Positions 54,267-64,000 of a stretch of 64,000 bases of DNA are shown piece after piece. Position 1 is the stretch's first letter. Each line of letters starts with the position of its first letter. The translations under genes and the position numbers were made by a program. The notes below the pieces were generated by a model that saw nothing but the letters and a program-made list of their open reading frames with translations, did no database searches and was not told the DNA's origin. Source of the stretch: Chelatococcus asaccharovorans (GTDB lineage: Bacteria > Pseudomonadota > Alphaproteobacteria > Rhizobiales > Beijerinckiaceae); NCBI RefSeq assembly GCF_003201475.1, contig NZ_QJJK01000005.1, positions 186,001-250,000 on the forward strand. Reading direction: 5' to 3'.

Positions 54267-55241
54267 TCACAACCGCCGCAGCGCGACTTCCTCGATGCGG
54301 TGGCTGTCGCCCTTTTTCAGGATGAGGCTGGCGCGTCGGCGCGTCGGCAGGATGTTCTCGCGCAGGTTGGGAAGGTTGATGCCGGCCCAGAGGCTCTCGG
54401 CGGTCGCCAGCGCCTCTTCCATCGAAACGACAGCGTATTTCGCGAAGTAGGACTTCGGATCGCGGAAGGCCGTCTCGCGCAGCCGCATGAAGCGGCTCAC
54501 ATACCAGTCGTGCAGGTGTTCTTCGTCCGCATCCACGTAAATCGAGAAATCGAAGAAGTCGGACACGAACGGGATGGCCTTGCCATCGCGCGGCAGGCGC
54601 GCCGGCTGCAACACGTTCAATCCCTCGACGATGAGAATGTCCGGCCGATCGATGACGGTGGTCTCGCCCGGCACGAAGTCATACACGAGATGCGAATAGA
54701 CCGGCGCCGCGACCTGCCGCTTGCCGGCCTTGATATCCGTCAGGAAGCGCAAGAGCGCCTGGGTGTCGTAGCTCTCGGGAAAGCCCTTGCGCTGCATCAG
54801 ACCTAGCCGGTGGAGTTCGGCATTCGGCAGGAGGAATCCATCCGTCGTGATGAGGTCCACCTTCGGCGTATTGGGCCAGCGGGCAAGAAGCGCCTGCAGC
54901 ACGCGGGCAGTCGTGGATTTGCCCGCGGCGACCGAGCCGGCAACGCCGATGATATAGGGAACCTTGCCGTTCTCGTCGGCCAGCAGGAAGCGCTGGGTCG
55001 CGCGGAACAGCCCTTGGGTTGCCGCCACATAGAGGGAGAGCAGCCGCGACAGGGGCAGATAGATCTCCGACACCTCCGACAGGGAGATGATATCGTTGAG
55101 GGACTGCAGGCGCAGGACCTCGTCCGCCGTCAATGTGAGCGGCGTATCGGCGCGCAGGGCCGCCCATTCCGACCGCCGGAAGATCCGGTAGGGTGACAGA
55201 TCGGCCTCGAGATCAGGAAATGGGGTGACGCGATCATCCAT
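54267..55241 (-). CDS. coaA: Type I pantothenate kinase
   Basis: This 324-residue enzyme phosphorylates pantothenate, the first committed step to CoA. The P-loop is [15 protein letters not shown]; other motifs are [44 protein letters not shown] and [10 protein letters not shown]. The start at 55241 ([10 protein letters not shown]) is set by similarity; the frame is open 44 codons more. It is the last gene of the his cluster, 25 bp after hisE, as in several relatives. Confidence 0.93.
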   Translation of the reverse strand: MDDRVTPFPDLEADLSPYRIFRRSEWAALRADTPLTLTADEVLRLQSLNDIISLSEVSEIYLPLSRLLSLYVAATQGLFRATQRFLLADENGKVPYIIGVAGSVAAGKSTTARVLQALLARWPNTPKVDLITTDGFLLPNAELHRLGLMQRKGFPESYDTQALLRFLTDIKAGKRQVAAPVYSHLVYDFVPGETTVIDRPDILIVEGLNVLQPARLPRDGKAIPFVSDFFDFSIYVDADEEHLHDWYVSRFMRLRETAFRDPKSYFAKYAVVSMEEALATAESLWAGINLPNLRENILPTRRRASLILKKGDSHRIEEVALRRL

Positions 55242-55266
55242 GGGCGGATTCCAGTCGTCGAGGGGA

Positions 55267-55629
55267 TCAGCGCTGGCGCTGGGCTTTCTCCGCCAGGCCG
55301 GATTGGGCCGTGCGACGCTGCAGCTCGGCCAGAACGTCGGCGATACTGACATCACCGGCTTCGAGAACGACAAGCAGGTGATAGATCAGGTCGGCTGCCT
55401 CGTAGGTCAGGGCCTGGCGATCACCCGCCATGGCGGCGATCACAACTTCGACCGCCTCCTCGCCCAATTTTTTCGCCGGTGCTTCAGGACGTTTCGCCAT
55501 CAGCTTGGCCGTATAGGACTGGTCCGGCGCGGCCTTGGCCCGCGTGGCGACGATATCCGCCAAGTCGGCGAGCGTGAAGGCGGCAGTCGGCACGTCGGCC
55601 GTAGCGGCAGATGTTCTGGCGTCAGTCAT
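55267..55629 (-). CDS. hisE: Phosphoribosyl-ATP pyrophosphatase
   Basis: This 120-residue all-alpha pyrophosphatase performs the second step of histidine synthesis. Motifs are [40 protein letters not shown] and [13 protein letters not shown]. HisI is not fused, so the cyclohydrolase must be elsewhere. The start at 55629 ([10 protein letters not shown]) is chosen because upstream sequence lacks similarity. It follows hisF by 37 bp. Confidence 0.92.
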   Translation of the reverse strand: MTDARTSAATADVPTAAFTLADLADIVATRAKAAPDQSYTAKLMAKRPEAPAKKLGEEAVEVVIAAMAGDRQALTYEAADLIYHLLVVLEAGDVSIADVLAELQRRTAQSGLAEKAQRQR

Positions 55630-55666
55630 TGGCCTTGCGTCCAAACCACAAAAGCGACGGTCGATG

Positions 55667-56473
55667 TCAGTCCGCTCGATGGTGGGGACCGCTCCGCGGG
55701 GGATCCAGACGCATCGCCAGGCCGGCATCGGCCATATAAGCCTTGGCTTCACTTATACTATAGTCGCCGAAATGAAAAATTGAGGCGGCGAGCACGGCAC
55801 TGGCGTGGCCCTCGCGAACGCCCGCGACAAGATGATCGAGATTGCCGACGCCGCCGGAGGCGATCACCGGAATGCTGACGCTGTCGGCAATCGCGCGCAT
55901 CAGGGCGAGATCATAGCCGGCGTGGGTACCGTCACGGTCCATTGAGGTCACGAGCAGTTCGCCGGCGCCGAGGCTGGCCACTTCCTGGGCATAGGCGACG
56001 GCATCGAGCCCCGTCGGGGTCCGCCCGCCATGGGTGAAGATCTCCCAGCGATCAGGCGCGCCGGGCAGGGAGGTCTTCTTGGCATCGATCGCGACGACGA
56101 TGCACTGATCGCCGAATTTCTCCGCGGCCTCACGGACGAACTGGCGGTTCTTCACCGCCGCCGTCATGATCGAGACCTTGTCGGCACCCGCCAGCAGGAG
56201 CGTGCGGATATCCTCGACGCTGCGGACGCCGCCGCCGACCGTCAGCGGCATGAAGCAGGCCTCGGCCGTGCGCTGCACGACATCGAGCAGTGTCCCGCGG
56301 TCTTCGTGGCTCGCGGTGATATCGAGGAAGCACAATTCGTCCGCCCCGGCGGCATCATAGGCGATCGCTGCCTCGACGGGGTCGCCGGCATCGCGCAGAT
56401 CGACGAATTGTACGCCCTTGACGACGCGGCCGTCCTTGACGTCGAGGCAGGGAATGAGACGCACCTTCAGCAT
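55667..56473 (-). CDS. hisF: Imidazole glycerol phosphate synthase cyclase subunit
   Basis: This 268-residue TIM barrel joins ammonia from HisH to PRFAR, giving imidazole glycerol phosphate and AICAR. Motifs are [20 protein letters not shown] (catalytic Asp11), [28 protein letters not shown] (second catalytic Asp), [16 protein letters not shown] and [13 protein letters not shown]. It lies 15 bp after hisA. Confidence 0.96.
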   Translation of the reverse strand: MLKVRLIPCLDVKDGRVVKGVQFVDLRDAGDPVEAAIAYDAAGADELCFLDITASHEDRGTLLDVVQRTAEACFMPLTVGGGVRSVEDIRTLLLAGADKVSIMTAAVKNRQFVREAAEKFGDQCIVVAIDAKKTSLPGAPDRWEIFTHGGRTPTGLDAVAYAQEVASLGAGELLVTSMDRDGTHAGYDLALMRAIADSVSIPVIASGGVGNLDHLVAGVREGHASAVLAASIFHFGDYSISEAKAYMADAGLAMRLDPPRSGPHHRAD

Positions 56474-56488
56474 GACGCCTATACCCTC

Positions 56489-57244
56489 CTATGAGGCCAA
56501 GGGCGCGGGCGTGCGCCCGGCGGCCTTGATCAACGCCATCGCCTCGGCGGGGTCGAGGCGCCCGTCATAGAGTGCGCGGCCGGTGATTGCCCCTTCCAGA
56601 ATGGCGCAATCCGGCTCGAGCAGTCGCTTCACGTCGTCGATGGAGGCAAGGCCACCCGAGGCGATCACCGGGATGGATACGGCCTCGGCAAGGCGCAGCG
56701 TCGCTTCGACATTGAGCCCCTTGAGGATGCCGTCACGCGCGATGTCGGTATAGATGATCGCCGCGACGCCGGCGTCCTCGAACCGCTGCGCGAGTTCCTC
56801 GGCCGTCATCTCCGACAGCCGTGCCCAGCCCTCCACCGCGACACGACCGTCGCGGGCGTCGATGCCCACGGCAATCCGGCCGGGATGGACACGGGCCGCC
56901 TCGCGCACGAACTGCGGGTCCCGGACGGCCGCCGTGCCGATGACGACGCGCGTGATCCCGCGCTCGATCCAGCCGTCGACGGTCTTCATGTCGCGGATGC
57001 CGCCGCCGAGCTGGAGGGGCATCGCGCTGCGCGCGATGATGCCTTCCACGGCCTCGGCGTTCATCGGCCGGCCGGCGAAGGCGCCGTCGAGATCCACCAC
57101 ATGGAGCCACGAAAAGCCCTGCGCGGCGAAGGTCTCAGCCTGCGCGGCCGGATCATCGTTGAACACGGTGGCCTGGTCCATGTCGCCCTGGACCAGACGC
57201 ACACAACGACCCTCTTTCAGGTCGATGGCGGGAAACAAGATCAT
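56489..57244 (-). CDS. hisA: Phosphoribosylformimino-5-aminoimidazole carboxamide ribotide isomerase
   Basis: This 251-residue TIM barrel isomerises ProFAR to PRFAR, the HisF substrate. It starts [20 protein letters not shown] with catalytic Asp8; [39 protein letters not shown] (second Asp) and [16 protein letters not shown] follow. The start at 57244 overlaps the hisH stop by ATGA; an upstream ATG at 57253 is also open. Confidence 0.95.
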   Translation of the reverse strand: MILFPAIDLKEGRCVRLVQGDMDQATVFNDDPAAQAETFAAQGFSWLHVVDLDGAFAGRPMNAEAVEGIIARSAMPLQLGGGIRDMKTVDGWIERGITRVVIGTAAVRDPQFVREAARVHPGRIAVGIDARDGRVAVEGWARLSEMTAEELAQRFEDAGVAAIIYTDIARDGILKGLNVEATLRLAEAVSIPVIASGGLASIDDVKRLLEPDCAILEGAITGRALYDGRLDPAEAMALIKAAGRTPAPLAS

Positions 57245-57891
57245 GGCCGCCACCTCAGGAAATTGGCGATGAGCGAGAGACCGAGCTCCTGGCTCTTCTC
57301 CGGGTGAAACTGGGTGCCTGCGATATTGTCGCGGGCGACGATGGCGGTGATCGCGCCGCCGTAGTCCGTCTCCGCGACGAGATCGGACCGGTCGCGTGGC
57401 TTCAGCGCGTAGGAATGCACGAAATAGGCGTGCAGGCCGCCCGGTCCAGTCCGGAGATCCTTGAGGAGCGCATGGTCACGCGTCGCCACCAGCGTATTCC
57501 ATCCCATATGCGGGATTTTCAGGCTGGCGGCGCCTGGTTCGATCAGGGCAACATCGCCGCCGATCCAGTCGAGGCCCGGGGTGATCTCATATTCGAGGCC
57601 GCGCGTGGCCAGCAGCTGCATCCCGACACAGATGCCCAAAAAAGGTGCACCACGATTCCGCACAGCGGTCTCGAGTGCCTCGACCATGCCCGGCACCGCA
57701 TCGAGGCCGCGCCTGCAATCCGCAAAGGCACCGACGCCCGGTAGGACGATGCGCTCCGCGTCAAGAACCACCTCCGGATCGGATGTCACGGTGATCACCT
57801 CCGCGAGCCCGGCCTCGCGCGCCGCTCGCTCGAAGGCCTTGTGGGCGGAGTGCAGGTTGCCGGAGCCATAATCGACAATGGCCGTGGTCAT
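57241..57891 (-). CDS. hisH: Imidazole glycerol phosphate synthase glutaminase subunit
   Basis: This 216-residue class I glutamine amidotransferase supplies ammonia to HisF. It starts [20 protein letters not shown]. The nucleophile Cys is in [12 protein letters not shown], and the His/Glu of the triad in the C-terminal [13 protein letters not shown]. It overlaps DUF2628 and hisA by 4 bp on each side. Confidence 0.95.
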   Translation of the reverse strand: MTTAIVDYGSGNLHSAHKAFERAAREAGLAEVITVTSDPEVVLDAERIVLPGVGAFADCRRGLDAVPGMVEALETAVRNRGAPFLGICVGMQLLATRGLEYEITPGLDWIGGDVALIEPGAASLKIPHMGWNTLVATRDHALLKDLRTGPGGLHAYFVHSYALKPRDRSDLVAETDYGGAITAIVARDNIAGTQFHPEKSQELGLSLIANFLRWRP

Positions 57892-58409
57892 CGCGGGCCC
57901 TCCTGTTCGGGGAACAGCCCGAGCACCGGTTGCGCGCCGGGTGTTGCCGCGGCGGCATGTTGCGGGGGCGGGTCATAGGCCGAGGTCGGCGTGGACGGGC
58001 GCGGCGATGCGGCGCCCATCTGCCGCGCGCCGAGCCAGGCCGAGAAAGCGCGTGCCTCCGCGTCGGAATAGCTGTCGGCCACCACGACGCCGGCGGCCTT
58101 GAAGCCGCGTCGCTCCAGCGCCCGCCGCCGGAGTCCATTGGCTTCCAGGGCGAAGAAGGCTGCGATGAGGAGCGAGATCACCGTGACGGCGAAGGAGGGC
58201 AGGCCAAACCACTGCAGCCCCGCGCTGACACCGCCGGTGATGATCGCCAGAGCGAGCGCCACCAGCCAGAGCCGATGGTACAGGCACCACAAGACCTGGA
58301 AAATGAAGGCACCCCAAGCGAAGCCGTCCTTGAGGACAACGGCCTCGCCGAGCGTTGCCGGATCGCCCGGCATGTCCTCTGTGGGGACATGCAGCGTGTA
58401 CACTGCCAT
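57888..58409 (-). CDS. DUF2628 membrane protein
   Basis: This 173-residue protein starts MAVYTLHVP and has two or three membrane helices in its first half ([56 protein letters not shown]). A Pro/Ala-rich cytosolic tail follows. DUF2628 sits in his operons of many Hyphomicrobiales without known role. The start at 58409 has GGGAG eight bases upstream. It overlaps hisH (ATGA) and follows hisB by 26 bp. Confidence 0.85.
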   Translation of the reverse strand: MAVYTLHVPTEDMPGDPATLGEAVVLKDGFAWGAFIFQVLWCLYHRLWLVALALAIITGGVSAGLQWFGLPSFAVTVISLLIAAFFALEANGLRRRALERRGFKAAGVVVADSYSDAEARAFSAWLGARQMGAASPRPSTPTSAYDPPPQHAAAATPGAQPVLGLFPEQEGPR

Positions 58410-58435
58410 CACCAAAACTCCCGCACCAAACCGCC

Positions 58436-59023
58436 CTAAAGTGCGCCCTTCGTCGACGGGATACGCTCACCTTCGCGTGCATCCACGGAGACAGCGGCAC
58501 GCAAGGCGCGGGCCAATCCCTTGAAGCAGCTCTCTGCAATATGGTGAGCGTTGTCGCCATAGAAAGTCTCGACATGGAGTGTCAGGCGCGCGTTGACGGC
58601 GAAAGCCTGAAACCATTCGCGCACGAGCTCGGTGTCGAATTGGCCGACCTTCTCGGTGGGGAAGGCAGTTCGGAAGACGAGAAACGGCCGGCCGGAGATG
58701 TCGACCACGACGCGGCTCAACGTCTCGTCCATCGGCAGGTCGACGCTCGCATAGCGCTTGATGCCGCGCTTTTCGCCGAGCGCCTTGAGCACGGCTTCGC
58801 CGAGCGCGATGCCGACATCCTCGACCGTGTGGTGCTGGTCGACATGCAGATCGCCGGTGGCCTTGACCTTCATGTCGAACAGGGCGTGGCGCGCGAAGAG
58901 TTCGAGCATGTGGTCGAAAAACCCAACGCCCGTCGCAATCTCAGCCTTGCCCGAACCGTCGAGATCAACCTCGACGGCCACGTCGGTCTCGCTGGTGCAG
59001 CGTTTCACGGTCGCGGCCCGCAT
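58436..59023 (-). CDS. hisB: Imidazoleglycerol-phosphate dehydratase
   Basis: This 195-residue Mn-dependent enzyme dehydrates imidazole glycerol phosphate. Metal-ligand motifs are [17 protein letters not shown] and [16 protein letters not shown], with the duplicated [14 protein letters not shown] and [18 protein letters not shown]. It is monofunctional, with no phosphatase domain, as usual outside enterics. The start at 59023 gives [14 protein letters not shown]. It heads the his cluster and is divergent from hslV. Confidence 0.96.
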   Translation of the reverse strand: MRAATVKRCTSETDVAVEVDLDGSGKAEIATGVGFFDHMLELFARHALFDMKVKATGDLHVDQHHTVEDVGIALGEAVLKALGEKRGIKRYASVDLPMDETLSRVVVDISGRPFLVFRTAFPTEKVGQFDTELVREWFQAFAVNARLTLHVETFYGDNAHHIAESCFKGLARALRAAVSVDAREGERIPSTKGAL

Positions 59024-59255
59024 CACTTGTCTCCTTCGGCTGCCGAGCAGCATTCTCTTGGCATTCTCTTGGCAGTTCGGCTGCTTCTAGCAAGACGCGA
59101 GGCGCCGCGCCACCATCGCCTCACGCTTTGCTCGTCAAGGCCCGGTCGCGGCGCGAAAGTCTGGACCTTGGCAAAAAGGAGCTTACATGAAACCGACGAC
59201 GGTCCTATCGATTGTCGCCTATTCCTGTTCGTCTTTCAGAAGCTGGCCAGATCCC

Positions 59256-59846
59256 ATGCGCATGCACAATCCGAGCTCCCATCCCGACGGCGACCAGGGC
59301 GGCGTCTTCCACGCCACGACCATTCTCATGGTGCGCAAGAATGGCCGGGTGGTCATCGGCGGCGACGGCCAGGTCAGCCTTGGGCAGACCGTCATCAAGG
59401 GCAATGCGCGCAAGGTGCGCCGATTGGCCGGGGGGACGGTGCTGTCGGGTTTCGCTGGTGCCACCGCGGATGCCTTCACGCTGTTCGAGCGGCTGGAAGC
59501 CAAGCTTGAGCAATTTCCGGGGCAGCTCACGCGCGCCTGCGTCGAACTCGCCAAGGACTGGCGGATGGACCGTTATCTGCGCCGGCTCGAGGCCATGATG
59601 CTGGTTGCGGACAAGGAGGTCGGCCTCCTTTTGTCCGGCACCGGCGACGTGCTTGAACCCGAGGTGCAACACGGAGCAGCCATCATGGCGATCGGCTCCG
59701 GAGGCAATTATGCGCTCGCCGCGGCGCGAGCGTTGGCAGACAGTGACCACGATGCGGAAGCCATCGTACGCCGCGCGCTCGGCATCGCGGCGGACATATG
59801 TGTCTATACCAACAGCAATCTGGTGATTGAGAGTATAGAGACATGA
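59256..59846 (+). CDS. hslV: ATP-dependent protease subunit HslV
   Basis: This 196-residue peptidase is the proteolytic dodecamer of HslUV. A short propeptide ([20 protein letters not shown]) precedes the processed N-terminal Thr in [30 protein letters not shown] and the C-terminal [16 protein letters not shown] complete the fold. The start at 59256 is one of several open ATGs. The 232-bp region before it has only a weak sigma-32-like pattern. The stop overlaps the next gene (ATGA). Confidence 0.94.
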   Translation: MRMHNPSSHPDGDQGGVFHATTILMVRKNGRVVIGGDGQVSLGQTVIKGNARKVRRLAGGTVLSGFAGATADAFTLFERLEAKLEQFPGQLTRACVELAKDWRMDRYLRRLEAMMLVADKEVGLLLSGTGDVLEPEVQHGAAIMAIGSGGNYALAAARALADSDHDAEAIVRRALGIAADICVYTNSNLVIESIET

Positions 59847-60931
59847 TGAACGAGAGCGTTATCGCCACGGCGGTCAGCCGTGGCATCCTGTCGGCCGACC
59901 AGGCCGGTGCGCTCAACCGTCTCGCGGCCGAGCTCGGCGGGGACGGCCCGCCGGCGGCTCAGCGCACGCCCGATGACGAGGCTTTGCGGCTGATCACCGG
60001 CTTCGCCGATATTTTCGTGACCCTAGGGCTGGGATTATTCCTGGTAGCCGTTACTTTCTTTGGTTCCCGCCTTGGTGAGGCGGTCGGCCTCTCGAAGGCG
60101 GTGGCTTGGCCCTTACTCACAGTCGTCACCTGGCTTCTCGCGGAATTCTTCACGCGCCGGCGCCGCATGGCGCTGCCCTCCATCGTGCTTCTCGCCGTCT
60201 TCGTCGGTGCGACCTTCCTCGCGTTGCTCCACGCCTTCGCGGCGCTCACCGGTGATGCCGGCATTGCCGCGGGCAACTACCTCGATTTTGTCAATGGCTA
60301 TCCCATGGTCGCGAGTGTCGCGGCCCTGGCGACGAGCGTGGCCGCTTTCCTGCACTACCTGCGCTTCCGCGTCCCCATCACCGTCGCGGCGGGCGTGGTG
60401 GCGCTTGCCTTCGCGCTTTTCGCCGGTCTGCTGGCGGCCGCTCCCGGCCTCATTCGGCCGCATTTGACGGCTCTGATCTTCGTACTCGGCCTCGCCATCT
60501 TCGTGCTCGCCATGCGTTTCGACATGTCCGACAAGGCAAGGGTGACGCGCCGCACGGACGTGGCGTTCTGGCTTCACCTCGCGGCCGCGCCGATGATCGT
60601 CCATCCGCTCTTCGCCGGCATAGGTGCCGACTTCGAGCAGGTTAGCTTTGGCCAGGCTGTGGCTGTCCTTGGCGCCTTCCTCGCGCTCGGTGTGGTTGCC
60701 GTGATTATCGATCGGCGCGCCATCCTCGTATCCGGCCTCGCCTATGCCGGTCTCGTCTGCGAAACCTTGCTGAAGAACGCCGGCGCGTCGGACCTCACGA
60801 TACCGGCGACGCTGCTCGTGCTGGGCGCCTTCATCCTTCTGCTCAGCGCCGGCTGGCAGCCCCTGCGGCGCCTGTTCCTCCGGGGCCTTCCGCTGAGCCT
60901 CACCCTTCGCCTTCCAAACCCTGTGACCTGA
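59843..60931 (+). CDS. Polytopic membrane protein between hslV and hslU (DUF4401/DUF2157-like)
   Basis: This 362-residue protein has a short soluble N-terminus ([20 protein letters not shown], an ADQ-type DUF2157-like start) and about nine or ten membrane helices. Charged loops such as RRRRM and RRTDVA lie between helices. No catalytic motif is visible, and the family assignment is tentative. It overlaps hslV by ATGA and lies 10 bp before hslU, so it is expressed with the protease. Function unknown. Confidence 0.75.
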   Translation: MMNESVIATAVSRGILSADQAGALNRLAAELGGDGPPAAQRTPDDEALRLITGFADIFVTLGLGLFLVAVTFFGSRLGEAVGLSKAVAWPLLTVVTWLLAEFFTRRRRMALPSIVLLAVFVGATFLALLHAFAALTGDAGIAAGNYLDFVNGYPMVASVAALATSVAAFLHYLRFRVPITVAAGVVALAFALFAGLLAAAPGLIRPHLTALIFVLGLAIFVLAMRFDMSDKARVTRRTDVAFWLHLAAAPMIVHPLFAGIGADFEQVSFGQAVAVLGAFLALGVVAVIIDRRAILVSGLAYAGLVCETLLKNAGASDLTIPATLLVLGAFILLLSAGWQPLRRLFLRGLPLSLTLRLPNPVT

Positions 60932-60941
60932 TTGACCCGAC

Positions 60942-62261
<1,320 letters not shown>

Positions 62262-62510
62262 TGTAGTAAGCGGCGCGCCCGCCGGAATGTTTCACGTGAG
62301 ACAGGTCGGCGGTAGCCACACCCCACCCGACCTCGCTGCGCAAGGCCACCCTCCCCTCGGGGGAGGGATCGGCACGCGTGCTCACGGACGGCGCGATCCT
62401 CCCCTCCAGGGGGAGGTGCCAGCCGCAGGCTGGCGGAGGGGGACATGCGTTATCCCGGGAGGTACGCCCGTTCCAACTCTCGAACAATCAGCCGCTGATC
62501 TAAGCCCGCT
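62262..62510. repeat. Repeat-rich gap after hslU
   Basis: Holds a parS-like site (62288-62303) and C/G-tract hairpins (CTCCCCTCGGGGGAGGG, CCTCCCCTCCAGGGGGAGG) of the kind seen at 1.7-1.9 kb and 54 kb. No gene is seen. Confidence 0.6.
62288..62303. promoter_or_regulatory. parS-like ParB-binding site (5)
   Basis: TGTTTCACGTGAGACA differs at one base from the consensus. It lies about 28 kb from parAB on the far side of the predicted oriC. Confidence 0.7.
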
Positions 62511-62578
62511 AGGTCTTTGTTTCTACGCATTTTCTCCACGCGAACCGGTTTCCACTTCCCTCGAAAATGCTCTAGACC
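62511..62578. repeat. Dispersed repeat R2, copy 2
   Basis: Starts AGGTCTTTGTTTCTACGCAT, contains GCATTTTC and CGAAAATGC inverted halves around CGCGAACCGGTT, and matches 52923-52988. It ends 7 bp before the murJ start, so it takes up the place of the murJ ribosome site. Confidence 0.75.
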
Positions 62579-62584
62579 TCAGGC

Positions 62585-64000
62585 ATGTCGCTCGCTCGCT
62601 CCAGCCTCATCGTCGGTTTGGCCGCCATCGCCTCACGCCTGATCGGTTTCGCGCGTGATGTGATGATCGCGCGCGTGCTCGGCGCGGGTATGGCCGCGGA
62701 TGCCTTCCTTCTGGCCTTCCGCCTTCCCAATGTGGCGCGCCGGGTGTTCGGGGAAGGCGGGCTCAATGCCGGCTTCGTGCCGCTTTACAGCCGTATCCGC
62801 GCGGAGCGGGGCGAGGCGGAGGCGGGGCGCTTCGCCGGTCAAGCCATGAGCGGCGCATCTGTCGCCCTGCTCGGGCTGACGGCGCTGGTCGAGCTCGCCG
62901 CGCCTCTGGTCGTGATGGCTTTGGGCGCCGGCTACGCCGCCGAAGCGGACAAATTCGCGCTGGCGGTGACCTACCTCAGGCTGGCTTTCCCGTTCGTCGC
63001 GCTGGCGGGCCTGGCTTCGCTCATCGGCGCCTATCTCAACGCGGACCGGCGCTATACGGCCGCCGCCATGGCGCCCGTGCTGGTGAACGTGCTGATGATT
63101 GCCGTGCTCATGATGCTCGATGTGCCGGACGAGGAGACCGCGATCCGGCAGGGCTGGTGGCTCTCACTCGCGGTCAGCATCTCCGGCCTCGTCCATCTCG
63201 GTATCGTCGTCGTCGCACTGCTGCGCGATCCCGGACGGTTCACCTGGCAGCGCCCCCGGCTGACGCCGGACATCCGCAGGCTGGCACGGCGCGTCCTTCC
63301 GGCGACGGCCGCGAGCGGTGCGACCCAACTCGCCGTCGTCGTCGCGACTGCGGTCGCCTCGCAGGAGCCCTCGGCCGTGTCCTGGCTCTACTATGCCGAC
63401 CGCGTGGCGCAGCTCCCGCTCTCGCTCATCGGTGTCGCCGTGGGCACGGTCTTGCTGTCGGACGTCGCGGCGCGACTCGCCGCCGGCGATCATCAGGGCG
63501 CAGCCATCGCGCAGGCGCGGGCCCTGGAAGGGGCGCTCGCGCTCGCGCTGCCGGCGGCGGTCGCGCTGGCCATACTGGCCGGACCGATCAGCATCGTGCT
63601 CTTCCAGCGCGGGGCCTTCGGCCCGGAGGATGCGGCCGGCACCGCCACGCTGCTGCGCATGCTGGCGATCGGCCTGCCGGCGGCGGCGACTGCCAAGGTG
63701 CTGGCGCAACCGTTCTTCGCCCGGGAGGCCCTGCGCATCCCGATTGCTGGCGGCATGGCCTGCCTCGTCGTCACGGGCCTCGCCGGCCTCGCCTTGCAGC
63801 CGGCCATGGGCGTTGCCGGGATAGGCCTCGGCCTCAGCCTCGGTCTTGGCGTGAATGCCCTGGTGCTGTGGGGCGCCGCGCGGTCCGTGGCCCCGGCTTT
63901 CCCGGCCGGTATGGCCCGCCGCGTCTCGCTGCTGTTCGCCGCGGCGCTCGCCATGGGTGTCGGCCTTGCGGCGGGCATGCGATGGCTCGCGCCCTGGCTC
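62585..64000 (+). CDS. murJ: Lipid II flippase MurJ (partial, runs off the right edge)
   Basis: An open frame from ATG 62585 runs in frame to the window end (472 codons, no stop reached). It starts MSLARSSLIVGLAAIASRLI and contains GFARDVMIARVLGAG, DAFLLAFRLPNVARRVFGEG and GLNAGFVPLYSRI, the MviN/MurJ N-terminal signature, followed by about twelve or more membrane helices. MurJ flips lipid II for peptidoglycan synthesis. The last 50 or so residues are probably missing. Placement after hslU is separate. Confidence 0.93.
   Translation, partial: MSLARSSLIVGLAAIASRLIGFARDVMIARVLGAGMAADAFLLAFRLPNVARRVFGEGGLNAGFVPLYSRIRAERGEAEAGRFAGQAMSGASVALLGLTALVELAAPLVVMALGAGYAAEADKFALAVTYLRLAFPFVALAGLASLIGAYLNADRRYTAAAMAPVLVNVLMIAVLMMLDVPDEETAIRQGWWLSLAVSISGLVHLGIVVVALLRDPGRFTWQRPRLTPDIRRLARRVLPATAASGATQLAVVVATAVASQEPSAVSWLYYADRVAQLPLSLIGVAVGTVLLSDVAARLAAGDHQGAAIAQARALEGALALALPAAVALAILAGPISIVLFQRGAFGPEDAAGTATLLRMLAIGLPAAATAKVLAQPFFAREALRIPIAGGMACLVVTGLAGLALQPAMGVAGIGLGLSLGLGVNALVLWGAARSVAPAFPAGMARRVSLLFAAALAMGVGLAAGMRWLAPWL

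Noticed and set aside
55267-58436. Missing hisI and hisG in the his cluster as a sign of a broken pathway
   Set aside because: his genes are normally dispersed in this order, so their absence here says nothing about the pathway.
59160-59215. Sigma-32 promoter before hslV
   Set aside because: CTTACA-N17-CTATCG is only loosely similar to the heat-shock consensus, and the -35 lacks CTTG.

Overview
This window is GC-rich chromosomal DNA from an alphaproteobacterium, most likely of the order Hyphomicrobiales (Rhizobiales). The evidence is gene order and motifs: the hemE / PPDK-regulatory-protein junction that holds oriC in Caulobacter and Rickettsia, the rho-mnmE-mnmG-rsmG-parA-parB block, TTAA-N7-TTAA (CtrA-type) and GANTC (CcrM-type) motifs, the his/hslVU cluster with a DUF2628 gene, and intergenic hairpin repeats typical of this order. 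The genus cannot be fixed by eye; Chelatococcus- or Bosea-like lineages are plausible. No rRNA, tRNA, CRISPR, prophage or complete insertion sequence was found.

Layout. 1-1.7 kb: tail of a dipeptide/oligopeptide ABC transporter (permease end plus two ATPases). 1.9-6.1 kb (minus): leuS-lptE-holA. 6.3-10.3 kb: YggS, a 204-bp MITE-like element, a HAD phosphatase, an L,D-transpeptidase, then hairpins and a 15-bp minisatellite ahead of an OmpR-type response regulator and a cyclic-nucleotide-binding protein. 10.3-15.2 kb (minus): xthA, lolA, ftsK. 15.4-20.6 kb: a small P-loop protein, glnK-amtB with a candidate sigma-54 promoter, tesB, and a UbiH-type monooxygenase. 20.6-22.5 kb (minus): Trm112-like, Lon-substrate-domain and CnoX genes. 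23-27.5 kb: a tiny four-Cys protein, then exbB-exbD-tonB and a DUF2218/siderophore-interacting fusion, with an Irr (ICE)-like box between the last two units. 27.7-32 kb: Rdx protein, an AT-rich patch with gene remnants, an enoyl-CoA hydratase/HIBYL-CoA hydrolase, and acs.

32.3-48.6 kb is the replication-origin domain. It holds parB, parA, rsmG, mnmG, mnmE (minus), a DUF255 thioredoxin-fold protein (plus), a DUF4214 protein, rho, hemJ and hemE (minus). The predicted oriC is at about 44.52-44.95 kb. PPSR, a Maf-like gene, aroE, coaE and dnaQ then run in the plus direction. Five 16-bp parS-like sites (34.7, 34.8, 36.7, 47.7 and 62.3 kb) plus two weaker ones surround parAB.

48.8-64 kb: secB; Tim44-like, mltA, smr and a Xre regulator; a PfkB sugar/adenosine kinase; the minus-strand hisB-DUF2628-hisH-hisA-hisF-hisE-coaA cluster; hslV, a membrane protein and hslU; and murJ running off the right edge.

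The genes are mostly housekeeping. The unusual content is between them: five unrelated short minisatellites (12-15 bp units) within 16 kb, paired hairpins, dispersed repeat families of about 66 and 110 bp, two perfect palindromes, and an inverted repeat built on the CtrA box of the predicted origin.
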